Assembly: GCA_020446505.1 (NCBI GenBank) | Contig: JAGREN010000017.1 | Coordinates: 1 to 35,396 of the forward strand | Direction of reading: 5' to 3' | Source: Novosphingobium sp. | Lineage (GTDB): Bacteria > Pseudomonadota > Alphaproteobacteria > Sphingomonadales > Sphingomonadaceae | DNA length: 35,396 nt | Part shown: one piece after another, positions 16,193 through 23,600 of the stretch | Layout: every line of letters begins with the position of its first letter | How positions within the stretch are numbered: the first letter of the stretch is position 1 | The notes under the pieces: model-generated | Database searches by the model: none | Told to the model about the DNA's origin: nothing | What the model saw: the letters and a program-made list of their open reading frames with translations, nothing else | Position numbers and translations under genes: made by a program

Positions 16193-16222
16193 AGGTTCAC
16201 GCAAAATTAGCTATAGAAGTCT

Positions 16223-16849
16223 TTACAGCAGCCGCGCTTGCTCTCGCCTTCCGTCGCCCGCCCAGCGTTCATCGGTGCGATCCACGGCGAGTTTTCCGGG
16301 CCAGGTTAGGCACATTTCCAGCGCCTCCTGCGGCTCTCCATCGGTCCATTTCTGCCAGTCTTGCGGGACGAGGATCAGGGGCATCCGGTCGTGTACGTCC
16401 GCCATGTCGGGCGATCCGTCGACCATGACCATGGTGTAGGCGTCACCCCACTCGGGCGTCGGCCTCCACAGCCCGGCGACCGCAAAGGGTTCGCATCCCG
16501 GAAGCGAATACCAGGTGCGAGTCATCCGCCCTTTGCTGCCCTCGGCTTCGGCCCATGCGCTCACCGGAATGAGGCAGCGGCGGGATTTGAAGCTGGCTTT
16601 CCAGAAGCCAGTCGTCAGCTTGTCCTCGCGCGCATTGGTGACGGGCTTGGGCTTGAGCGCCTGCCCCTGCTTGCCTTTGAGGACCAGCGGGAAGCCCCAG
16701 GTCATCGCCCTCGCCTGCCCTTCGGCCACTACGAGGCCGGGATAGCCGGGATAGACCTCCTCGCCGAAATTCGCGCCGCGATCGGGCAGGGCGTCGAACA
16801 GAGCGGCAATCTCGTCGACGGTCCTCGTCATGCGATAGAGATTGCACAT
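16223..16849 (-). CDS. SOS response-associated peptidase (SRAP/YedK/HMCES family)
   Basis: This 208-residue protein starts MCNLYRM, so Cys2 becomes the N-terminal catalytic residue after Met removal. Other SRAP features are Asn72 in TNARED, the CLIPVSAWAEAEG strand carrying the conserved acidic residue (Glu101 or Glu103) and His153 in DVHDRMPLIL. They correspond to Cys2, Asn75, Glu105 and His160 of E. coli YedK. The common FYEW sequence is replaced by AWAEAE. SRAP proteins form a thiazolidine crosslink with abasic sites in single-stranded DNA and protect them during replication. The gene begins 4 bp after the ubiA stop, so it is probably cotranscribed with ubiA. No LexA-type operator is visible in that tiny gap. 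Confidence 0.93.
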   Translation of the reverse strand: MCNLYRMTRTVDEIAALFDALPDRGANFGEEVYPGYPGLVVAEGQARAMTWGFPLVLKGKQGQALKPKPVTNAREDKLTTGFWKASFKSRRCLIPVSAWAEAEGSKGRMTRTWYSLPGCEPFAVAGLWRPTPEWGDAYTMVMVDGSPDMADVHDRMPLILVPQDWQKWTDGEPQEALEMCLTWPGKLAVDRTDERWAGDGRREQARLL

Positions 16850-16853
16850 CGCC

Positions 16854-17777
16854 TCAGAGCCCCGCGTTGCCCACCACCCAGCAGGCCAGCGCCATCAGCA
16901 GCCCGGCAAAGCGGTTGGAGCGGAACAGGGCAAGCGCGTTCTCTCCGTCTTCGCGGATCGCGCCTGTTTGCCACGCGAGATGCAGGGCCATCGGGACAAG
17001 CGCCAACAATGCCAACCACTCGCCGCGCAGCAGCCAGAATCCGACCGCCCAGCTCGCCAGCGCCGCTCCATAGAACAGCGCAACGCCAGTTCGTACCTTG
17101 CCACCCATCCTGAGCGCGCTGGAACGAATACCGACCAGCGCATCGTCCTCGCGGTCCTGCATGGCATAGACCGTGTCGTATCCCACCACCCAGCAGATCG
17201 AGCCGAGATAGAGCAGCGCCAACACCGCCAGCGCATCGCCGCTCAGTTCCACCCAGCCGACCAGCGCGCCCCAGCTGAACACCAGCCCCAGCCAGACCTG
17301 TGGCCACCAGGTGATCCGCTTCATGAAGGGATAGGCGGCCACCGGCAAGACGCTGGCGAGCGCGACCACTTGCGCCTGCCAGCGTAGTTGCAGCAGCACG
17401 ACCAGACCGACGAGGCACAGCACCAACAGCCACGCCCATGCCACTCGCTTGCTGACGCGTCCGCTTGCCACCGGACGGCTGGCCGTCCGTGCCACCTGCC
17501 GGTCGATATCGGCATCGACCAGATCGTTATAGACACAGCCCGCGCCGCGCATGGCGATGCTTCCCAGCAGGAGCCACGCGATCAGGCCCCAGCGCCCCTC
17601 GCCTCCCGCCAGAAGCACACCCCAGGCGCAGGGCCAGAACAGCAGCCACCAGCCGATCGGCCGGTCGAACCGGGCCAGCAGCGCAAGATCTCGCGCGCGC
17701 TGTGGCAGCAGGGTGACGAGGCCCCCATATTCACTATCGGGGACGTGTTCGCTGTCTGGGACGATGTCTGACTTCAC
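16854..17777 (-). CDS. ubiA: 4-hydroxybenzoate polyprenyltransferase UbiA
   Basis: This 307-residue membrane prenyltransferase has the first aspartate-rich motif NDLVDADID (Asn84, Asp85, Asp88, Asp92) and the second YDTVYAMQDREDD (Asp201, Asp208, Asp211-212), which bind Mg-prenyl diphosphate. The RPIGWWLLFWPCAWG segment near residues 39-53 and eight or nine hydrophobic helices fit UbiA. It attaches the polyprenyl tail to 4-hydroxybenzoate in ubiquinone synthesis, in the inner membrane. The N-terminal 17 residues contain a small tandem repeat (VPDSEHVPDSEY), and a start further in is possible, but no better-placed ATG is seen. It lies upstream of the SRAP gene, 4 bp away. Confidence 0.94.
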   Translation of the reverse strand: MKSDIVPDSEHVPDSEYGGLVTLLPQRARDLALLARFDRPIGWWLLFWPCAWGVLLAGGEGRWGLIAWLLLGSIAMRGAGCVYNDLVDADIDRQVARTASRPVASGRVSKRVAWAWLLVLCLVGLVVLLQLRWQAQVVALASVLPVAAYPFMKRITWWPQVWLGLVFSWGALVGWVELSGDALAVLALLYLGSICWVVGYDTVYAMQDREDDALVGIRSSALRMGGKVRTGVALFYGAALASWAVGFWLLRGEWLALLALVPMALHLAWQTGAIREDGENALALFRSNRFAGLLMALACWVVGNAGL

Positions 17778-17848
17778 CGCCTCCGACTAGCGCAGCATGG
17801 CTCCGAACAACAGAGGTGAAGTCCTGCGGACGCCCGGCAGCGTGAAGA

Positions 17849-18259
17849 TCACATTACGCTGACGCTCAACTGATAGGAAACCGGCTTCTTGGAATATTTG
17901 GCCGCACCCATCAGATAGACCCGGATCGTGTAGTCGCCAGCGACCGTCTCGATACCGGTTGCGTCGTTGCCGTTGGTCGAGCTGTTGTAGACCGCGACGT
18001 CCTTGCTGCCCGGCGGGAGGATGTTGAAATAGGCATTGCCTTCGGTGATCAGCGAAACCCCGAGACTCTGGTGCGCGCCAACGCGAAGCTTGTAATCGCG
18101 ATACTGCCTGCTGTTGATCGACCCTGTGACCGAAGCATTGTCATTGCCCTTGGCAAAGGTGATGCGCGACACGGCCTGGGCGAGGACGGGTGAGAAAGCC
18201 ATTGGCGCCGCAGCAACGGTGACGGCTGAAGCGACAAGAATGGATTTGATCGATCGCAT
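17849..18259 (-). CDS. Secreted small protein resembling g-type lysozyme inhibitors (PliG/PliI-like)
   Basis: The ATG at 18259 gives 136 residues starting MRSIKSILVAS with a signal peptide cleaved after about residue 29 (VLAQA). A longer frame upstream has no signal and overlaps the rsmE region. The mature part is predicted all-beta: ITFAKGNDNASVTGSI, then RDYKLRVGAHQSLGVSL, YFNILPPGSKDVA and GDYTIRVYLMG. This order of motifs (FxKGxxxAxxxGxI, YxLxxxxxQxLxVxL, G-Y-RV) parallels E. coli PliG, a periplasmic inhibitor of goose-type lysozyme. I infer a PliG/PliI or PPC-like beta-sandwich; inhibition is unproven. It stands alone between ubiA and divergent rsmE. CGGAG lies 8 nt before the start. Confidence 0.68.
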   Translation of the reverse strand: MRSIKSILVASAVTVAAAPMAFSPVLAQAVSRITFAKGNDNASVTGSINSRQYRDYKLRVGAHQSLGVSLITEGNAYFNILPPGSKDVAVYNSSTNGNDATGIETVAGDYTIRVYLMGAAKYSKKPVSYQLSVSVM

Positions 18260-18277
18260 GGGACATACTCCGGGTTC

Positions 18278-18292
18278 GACTCGCCGAGAGTC
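18278..18292. promoter_or_regulatory. Inverted repeat made of two GANTC sites
   Basis: GACTC (18278-18282) and GAGTC (18288-18292) form a 5-bp inverted repeat around GCCGA. Both arms match GANTC, the target of the CcrM methylase of alphaproteobacteria. The repeat is 18 bp upstream of the secreted-protein start, in the 94-bp divergent region shared with rsmE. Cell-cycle-linked methylation control is possible but speculative. Confidence 0.3.
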
Positions 18293-18353
18293 CTCCTCTT
18301 GATAATCCCATCCACGCGACCTTCGAAGCACGAAAATCGAGCCGCTCCCCACC

Positions 18354-19103
18354 ATGCCCGCCACTCCCGCCTGGCCACCCAAGAGCGCGCCGCGCCTGTT
18401 CGTAGCCGAACCTGTCTCGGCCGGTGCATCGTTCGAGATCGAGGGCAATCAGGCGCATTATCTGGGCAAGGTCATGCGCGTCGGGCAGGGCGACGCCGTG
18501 GTGCTGTGCGACAATGCCACGGGCGAATGGCTTGCCACGGTCGCCGCCGTGGGCAAGCGCGAGGTCACGCTGACTGTCGAGCGCCAGTTGCGCAAGCGCG
18601 AGCAAGTGCCCGACTTCACCTTGTGCGCGGCGCTGCTGAAGAAAGACCGCTTCGACATGGTGCTCGAGAAGGCGACCGAGCTAGGCGCAGCGCGGATACT
18701 GCCGGTGCTGACCCGCCGCTGCGTGGCCGACAAGCTCAATCTTGAGCGCGCCCGCGCTGTCGTGACGGAAGCTGCCGAGCAATGCGCGCGCACTGCGCTT
18801 CCCGAAGTAGCCGGGCCCGTGAAACTGGAAGCACTGCTACGTGACTGGCCGGACAATCGCATTCTCTTTTTCGCCGACGAGAACGGCGGCGAGCCTGCCG
18901 CCGATGCATTCGCGGCCAGTCCCGGACCAGCTGCCTTGCTGGTCGGCCCCGAAGGCGGATTCGACGATGCCGAACGCGCAGCCGTGCGCGCGCTGCCGCA
19001 AGCCCGGCCCATCAGCCTTGGCCCGCGCGTGCTTCGCGGCGAGACTGCCGCTATCGCTGCCATTGCGGTCTGGATGGCCGTTGCTGGCGACTGGCACAAA
19101 TAG
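18354..19103 (+). CDS. rsmE: 16S rRNA (uracil-1498-N3)-methyltransferase RsmE
   Basis: This 249-residue protein has the N-terminal PUA-like domain (PRLFVAEP, then HYLGKVMRVGQGD) and the C-terminal SPOUT methyltransferase domain. Family motifs are clear: LLKKDRFDMVLEKATELGA (residues about 93-111), TEAAEQCARTALPEV, LLVGPEGGFDDAE (near 195-207) and SLGPRVLRGETAAIAAIAVW, which forms the SAM-binding trefoil knot. It methylates U1498 of 16S rRNA in the assembled small subunit. It starts a plus-strand run with gshA 37 bp downstream; the rsmE - gshA order is common in sphingomonads and relatives. It is divergent from the lysozyme-inhibitor-like gene. Confidence 0.95.
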   Translation: MPATPAWPPKSAPRLFVAEPVSAGASFEIEGNQAHYLGKVMRVGQGDAVVLCDNATGEWLATVAAVGKREVTLTVERQLRKREQVPDFTLCAALLKKDRFDMVLEKATELGAARILPVLTRRCVADKLNLERARAVVTEAAEQCARTALPEVAGPVKLEALLRDWPDNRILFFADENGGEPAADAFAASPGPAALLVGPEGGFDDAERAAVRALPQARPISLGPRVLRGETAAIAAIAVWMAVAGDWHK

Positions 19104-19140
19104 CTGGCGCTGCCTGTTTTCGTGGCCTAACGGGCCATGA

Positions 19141-20514
19141 ATGAGCACACGGCAGGCCTCTGAACTCGACGAACCGGTCATCGAATCGGTGGCCGAACTT
19201 GCCGAGCCGATGGCCAGGGGCGAAAAGCCCGCCGACCAGTGGCGCATCGGCACCGAGCACGAGAAATTCGTCTACTGCGTGAGCGACCATCACGCGCCCA
19301 GCTATGACGAACCAGGCGGCATCCACGACTTGCTGATGGCGCTCACAGAATTCGGCTGGGAGCCGGTCATGGAGGGCGGCAAGGTCATCGCCATGTCGGG
19401 CACTGATGGCACCGTCAGCCTCGAACCGGCTGGTCAGCTCGAGCTGTCCGGCGCGCCGCTTGAAAACCTGCACCAGACCTGCGCGGAAACCGGCCGTCAC
19501 CTCGATCAGGTGAAGGCCATCGGCGCGCGGACCGGCAAAGGGTTCCTTGGCCTCGGCATGTGGCCTGACAAGACCCGCGAAGAGCTGCCGATCATGCCCA
19601 AGGGACGCTATGCGATCATGCTGCGCCACATGCCGCGCGTCGGCACCATGGGCCTCGACATGATGCTGCGCACCTGCACCATTCAGGTAAACCTCGACTA
19701 TTCGAGCGAAGCGGACATGGCGAAGAAGTTTCGCGTCAGCCTTGCCCTGCAACCGCTGGCGACAGCGCTGTTTGCCAATTCCCCGTTCACCGAAGGCAAG
19801 CCCAACGGCTATCTCTCCTATCGCAGCCACATCTGGTCTGACACCGATCCGGCGCGCACCGGCATGCTGCCTTTCGTGTTCGACGAGAATTTCGGCTACG
19901 AACGCTATGTCGACTACATGCTCGACGTGCCGATGTATTTCGTGTTCCGCGACGGCAGGTACATCGACGCGGCAGGCCAGTCGTTCCGCGACTTCATGGC
20001 CGGAAAGCTGCCAGCCCTGCCCGGCGAACGTCCGACGATGAGCGACTGGACCGATCACCTGTCCACCGCCTTTCCCGAAGTGCGTCTCAAGAGCTTCCTA
20101 GAAATGCGCGGCGCTGACGGCGGACCGTGGAACCGGATCTGCGCGCTGCCGGCGCTGTGGGTCGGCCTGCTCTACGATCAGACGGCGCTCGATGCGGCGT
20201 GGGATCTGGTCAAGGACTGGTCGATGGAAGAGCGCGAGACGCTGCGCAATATGGTGCCGAAACTGGCGCTCGATGCTCCGTTGCCCGGTGGTGGCAAGCT
20301 CAAGGACATTGCCGGACAGGTTCTGGACATCGCACGCGGTGGGCTGGCTGCCCGGGCGCGCCTTAATTCCAGCGGCGACAACGAGACCGGCTTCCTCGAT
20401 CCGCTCCATGAGATCGTGGCGCGCGGCAGGGTGCCTGCGCAGCGCCTGCTCGATCTCTACCACGGCGATTGGCAGGGTGACCTGTCTCGCATCTACGCAG
20501 AGAAGAGCTTCTAG
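19141..20514 (+). CDS. gshA: Glutamate-cysteine ligase, plant-type
   Basis: This 457-residue enzyme belongs to the plant/alphaproteobacterial GCL group, distinct from enterobacterial GshA. Recognisable segments are DQWRIGTEHEKFVY (residues about 31-44), VSLEPAGQLELSGAPL, YAIMLRHMPRVGTMGLDMML, CTIQVNLDYSSEADM and FVFDENFGYERYVDYMLDVPM. It makes gamma-glutamylcysteine, the first step of glutathione synthesis, in the cytoplasm. The ATG at 19141 follows rsmE by 37 bp, and an out-of-frame ATG overlaps it at 19137. The ABM-domain gene begins 2 bp after its stop, so the two are surely cotranscribed. No gshB is present in the window. Confidence 0.94.
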   Translation: MSTRQASELDEPVIESVAELAEPMARGEKPADQWRIGTEHEKFVYCVSDHHAPSYDEPGGIHDLLMALTEFGWEPVMEGGKVIAMSGTDGTVSLEPAGQLELSGAPLENLHQTCAETGRHLDQVKAIGARTGKGFLGLGMWPDKTREELPIMPKGRYAIMLRHMPRVGTMGLDMMLRTCTIQVNLDYSSEADMAKKFRVSLALQPLATALFANSPFTEGKPNGYLSYRSHIWSDTDPARTGMLPFVFDENFGYERYVDYMLDVPMYFVFRDGRYIDAAGQSFRDFMAGKLPALPGERPTMSDWTDHLSTAFPEVRLKSFLEMRGADGGPWNRICALPALWVGLLYDQTALDAAWDLVKDWSMEERETLRNMVPKLALDAPLPGGGKLKDIAGQVLDIARGGLAARARLNSSGDNETGFLDPLHEIVARGRVPAQRLLDLYHGDWQGDLSRIYAEKSF

Positions 20515-20516
20515 GC

Positions 20517-20816
20517 ATGATCGTCGTCACTGGCTCTTTCCGCCTTCCCGTCGAGAACATCGCACAGGCTCGCGCGGCGATGGAGCGCGTCATCACGGCA
20601 AGCCGCGAGGAGCCGGGTTGCCTCGCCTATTCCTATTCGGAAGACGTGCTCGACCCCGGTCTCTTCATCGTGAGCGAGATGTGGGTCAACGGCGACGTGC
20701 TCGCTCAGCATTTCCAGATGCCGCACATGGAAGCGTGGAAGCAGGAGCGCGAGGCATTCGGCATGACGGATCGTTCGGTCACGATGCACGCGGTCAAGCA
20801 CAGCACCGACCTTTAG
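20517..20816 (+). CDS. Antibiotic-biosynthesis-monooxygenase (ABM) domain protein
   Basis: This 99-residue protein is a single dimeric alpha/beta-barrel ABM domain: MIVVTGSFRLPVENIAQARA at the N-terminus, the central REEPGCLAYSYSEDV and the IVSEMWVNGDVLAQHF strand-helix. E. coli YgiN, a quinol monooxygenase, is a characterised relative, but many ABM proteins have unknown substrates. The ATG lies 2 bp after the gshA TAG, suggesting a shared mRNA and perhaps reinitiation. Its own TAG is directly followed by the reversed stop of the convergent ICMT-like gene (TAGCTA at 20814-20819), leaving no spacer. Confidence 0.85.
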   Translation: MIVVTGSFRLPVENIAQARAAMERVITASREEPGCLAYSYSEDVLDPGLFIVSEMWVNGDVLAQHFQMPHMEAWKQEREAFGMTDRSVTMHAVKHSTDL

Positions 20817-22157
20817 CTACTCGGCGGGCTGCAAGACCGGCCCGCGCTCGGCCCTGATCCGCCCAAGACGCGCCAGCAGGCGCGGGATCGCGGCGTTTTC
20901 GCTCATCCATGCATGGTATTCGCGATACTTAGCGTCCTCGGCCAGCAGGTGCTTCTCTTCGGTTTTCGCCCGCCAGAAATAGACCGCACTGACCAGGGCC
21001 ATCACTACCGTGTTGCGGATCGCATCGACGGGGGAATCGTTGGTGACGAGGAACGGCAGGGTAGCGCACCACCAGAACAGGTTCTTCGACAGGTAGGCCG
21101 GGTGCCGGGTGAAGCGGTACGGCCCGTTGGTGATGACCCCTCGATAGGTGAGGTTCGAGAACCTCAGGCCGAAAATCACCGTAGCCCACGCGTACATGGC
21201 CGTGAGGAATACAAGGCCCGCGCCCCAGACCCACAGCAGCGGCGGGTAATCGGCCAGCCAGTAGGCCCAGTCGGCCGTGGCGTAATGATAGGACAGCGGC
21301 CCGCCGTCTCCCATCAGGATGAAGGGCGGATAGCAGATCAGGGCAGCCACCCACCCTGCCACATGCGGGTTGGCGCTGCGGATATGGGCATCCAATGGCC
21401 GGAAGGTGACGAGGTAGCCGACCATCGCCAGTTGCACGTCGATGACGAACAGCATCTCGATCATGCTGCCTGCCAGACGTACCGGATCGCTGGTGATTCC
21501 GCTCAGGTCGAGCGTGACGACATAGGCGAATCCGCCCGGCAGGATCGAGATCATGAAGGCGATGAAGAAGCCCTTCACCGCCCATGACCTCAGGTGCGCC
21601 CGCACTTCTGCCGGCTCGTATGCCTCACGTCCGATCAGCATCGCCCCGAAGTGCCAGGCATGATCGCGGGGCTGGACCATGTGGCGGTCGAGCCACATCA
21701 GATAGGGCACGGAAAGCACGATCATTGGCACAAGAGCGGCGCCCAGCACTTCCATCGCAAACAGGTAATTGCCGTCCCAGTACCAGCGCGCCACGCAGTA
21801 GAGGAACCCGATCAGCGCCCAGGTCGCCCACAGTCCCGCGATCTTGGTGATCGACACCGGCAGCGGCACATCGGCTTTTCGGGACCAGTCCAACCCGGTC
21901 GAGGCGCGGTGATGCACCCTGTCGATCAGCAATGACCAGGCGACCATCGGCAGGCCCGTGAACAGCAGCGTCGCCAACGAGGCATAGGGGCCAGACATCG
22001 GCTCACGCGGGCCGGGCAAGGCGAGAGCCTCGGCGATTCCCGCCCAGTTGCGGCACACTGCGATCCAGACAAACAGTCCGGCAAGGCCCGCAAGCCCCAC
22101 ACCCGACGAAACGTCGCTTGCGGGCCTTTGGCGGGCAGGATGGGCGGCACTATCCAT
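20817..22157 (-). CDS. Integral membrane protein with C-terminal ICMT-like methyltransferase domain
   Basis: This 446-residue polytopic protein has about ten hydrophobic segments. The C-terminal third carries the isoprenylcysteine carboxyl methyltransferase signature: NGPYRFTRHPAYLSKNLFWW (residues 344-363, with Arg351-His352-Pro353) and the second cofactor motif TEEKHLLAEDAKYREYHAW (Glu400-Glu401). These bind SAM in ICMT and PEMT-type enzymes. The N-terminal 320 residues are a separate, unrecognised membrane domain, larger than the few helices of typical bacterial ICMT homologues. Bacteria do not prenylate CaaX proteins, so the substrate (lipid, quinone or small molecule) is open. The gene is downstream of bamB by 64 bp and its stop abuts that of the ABM gene. 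Confidence 0.8.
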   Translation of the reverse strand: MDSAAHPARQRPASDVSSGVGLAGLAGLFVWIAVCRNWAGIAEALALPGPREPMSGPYASLATLLFTGLPMVAWSLLIDRVHHRASTGLDWSRKADVPLPVSITKIAGLWATWALIGFLYCVARWYWDGNYLFAMEVLGAALVPMIVLSVPYLMWLDRHMVQPRDHAWHFGAMLIGREAYEPAEVRAHLRSWAVKGFFIAFMISILPGGFAYVVTLDLSGITSDPVRLAGSMIEMLFVIDVQLAMVGYLVTFRPLDAHIRSANPHVAGWVAALICYPPFILMGDGGPLSYHYATADWAYWLADYPPLLWVWGAGLVFLTAMYAWATVIFGLRFSNLTYRGVITNGPYRFTRHPAYLSKNLFWWCATLPFLVTNDSPVDAIRNTVVMALVSAVYFWRAKTEEKHLLAEDAKYREYHAWMSENAAIPRLLARLGRIRAERGPVLQPAE

Positions 22158-22181
22158 GCCAGCCGCCTTAGGCGCTAATGG

Positions 22182-22197
22182 TTAAGGCCCGCGTAAC
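22182..22197 (+). promoter_or_regulatory. CtrA-like motif upstream of the ICMT-like gene
   Basis: TTAA-N7-GTAAC differs from the CtrA consensus TTAA-N7-TTAAC at one position. It lies 24 bp upstream of the ICMT-like start codon, in the 64-bp gap after bamB. A single near-match in a short gap is weak evidence. The rest of the gap shows nothing clear. Confidence 0.2.
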
Positions 22198-22221
22198 GGA
22201 TGCGGCGGATCGACCCGCCGC

Positions 22222-23559
22222 CTAACGAAACGCGGAAATCCGGCCACTGTCGTCAAGGACGTAGAGCGTCTGCCCTGCCACGACCGGTGAGAGCGAGACG
22301 GGCGCGCCGAGATCGGTATACTGGGTCACCTGGCCGGTCGACGGATCGGCATAGGCCAGTTCGCCGCGCGAGTTGGCGATCCACAGGCGGTTTCCGGCGA
22401 GCACAGGGCCGACCCAGAACACCGGACTCTTGCGCTTTTTCTCGTTGCGATAGCGCATCAGCTGATTGAGCCAGCGCACCTTTCCGCTCGATCGCGCGAT
22501 CGCCAGCAATTCGGCATCGTCGGTCAGGGTGAACACCCAGTCGCCAGCGACGGCAGGCGTCGAGATGCCGGCAAGGTTGAGTTCCCAGATGCGCTGCCCG
22601 GTGACGAGGTCATAGGCCGCCATGCGCCCGCCCTGGCCAAGTGCGTAGACCCGGCCACGGTCGATAATCGGATCGGCATCGACGTCGGTCAGGCTGCCGA
22701 CCTCGGTCGAGATCGAGGTGCGCGCCAGTGCGTCGGACCACAGGGTGCGGCCATTTTCATAGCGATAGGCGGAAAGTTCGCCCGAGCTGTAGCCCGCGAT
22801 CACCGTGCCTTGTCCAGCAGCCGGGGCCGCGACACCGAATACGCCCGCCTGCCCGATCGCGCCCGATTCGGCCCAGAGCTGGGATCCATCCGCGGCATTG
22901 AGCGCGTGGATCTGGTTGTTCTGCGTCATCACATAGACGGAATTGAAGGCAATGGTCGGCGCGCCGCGCAGCGGTCCTGCGGGTTTCACCTTCCAGAGCT
23001 GGTTGCCGTCCGCCGCCTGAAGCGCCGCGACTTCGCCGAAGCCGGTGGCAACATAGACGGTGCCATTGTCATAGCTGACGCCGCCGCCGAACACGGTGTT
23101 CTCGCCATCGCCAGACACGCCGAAGCTCTTGGACCAGAGCTTGCCGCCGCTCGCCGCGTCGAAGGCAGTGACCATGCCATCGGTATCGATCACGAACATC
23201 TTGCCGTCACCGATAACCGGCGCGGCGGCAAGGCGCTGCTTCTTGCCGGACCCGGCGATATTGGCGGTCCAAACGCGCGCAGGCGAAGCGGACAGCGCAA
23301 GGTGGCCGTATGACTTGCCTGCGTTGCCGCCAGCCTGCGCCCATTCCGCATTCACTTCCTCGGGCGGGAGCACGACCGAAACGCCGGAAAGCTCCGGATC
23401 GACCCGAGCGCCCGATTCGATGCGCGAGAGGATCGGGATGCGTTCGCCCACGGTCGGTGTCTTGGGGCCACCCTTGCCGCCGAACACGCCGCACCCGGCA
23501 AGCCCTGCCGCGAGTAGCGCCACCAGGGCAATTCGCGTGGAAACCTTCGCTCGGATCAT
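22222..23559 (-). CDS. bamB: Outer membrane assembly lipoprotein BamB
   Basis: From the ATG at 23559 the protein has 445 residues with a lipoprotein signal ending LAGC (lipidated Cys23); GGGAGA lies 6 nt upstream. An ATG at 23604 overlaps the preceding stop (ATGA) but adds a charged leader with no better ribosome site. The mature part is a PQQ-like eight-bladed beta-propeller: repeated blades with GTVYVATGFGEVAALQAADG, FNSVYVMTQNNQIHALNAADG, GRVYALGQGGRMAAYDLVTG and a final TLYVLDDSGRISAF. BamB supports beta-barrel insertion by BamA. A low-complexity N-terminal linker has DPELSG, a motif also seen in the lipoprotein at 29517-30233. It follows the YfgM-like gene as in E. coli yfgM-bamB, but der does not follow it here. 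Confidence 0.93.
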   Translation of the reverse strand: MIRAKVSTRIALVALLAAGLAGCGVFGGKGGPKTPTVGERIPILSRIESGARVDPELSGVSVVLPPEEVNAEWAQAGGNAGKSYGHLALSASPARVWTANIAGSGKKQRLAAAPVIGDGKMFVIDTDGMVTAFDAASGGKLWSKSFGVSGDGENTVFGGGVSYDNGTVYVATGFGEVAALQAADGNQLWKVKPAGPLRGAPTIAFNSVYVMTQNNQIHALNAADGSQLWAESGAIGQAGVFGVAAPAAGQGTVIAGYSSGELSAYRYENGRTLWSDALARTSISTEVGSLTDVDADPIIDRGRVYALGQGGRMAAYDLVTGQRIWELNLAGISTPAVAGDWVFTLTDDAELLAIARSSGKVRWLNQLMRYRNEKKRKSPVFWVGPVLAGNRLWIANSRGELAYADPSTGQVTQYTDLGAPVSLSPVVAGQTLYVLDDSGRISAFR

Positions 23560-23600
23560 CAAATTCTCCCGCACTTCTCGCATTGGAGCCTCGCTCCGGG

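Noticed and set aside
16100-16222. Replication origin
   Set aside because: Only one consensus DnaA box is present, with no repeats, no typical origin neighbours and no long AT-rich unwinding region.
17727-17777. The VPDSE tandem repeat at the UbiA N-terminus as a functional element
   Set aside because: It is two short copies in a non-conserved leader, easily explained by slippage.
19051-20058. A 335-codon open frame opposite gshA
   Set aside because: gshA is a clear full-length gene; the antisense product has no recognisable motif.
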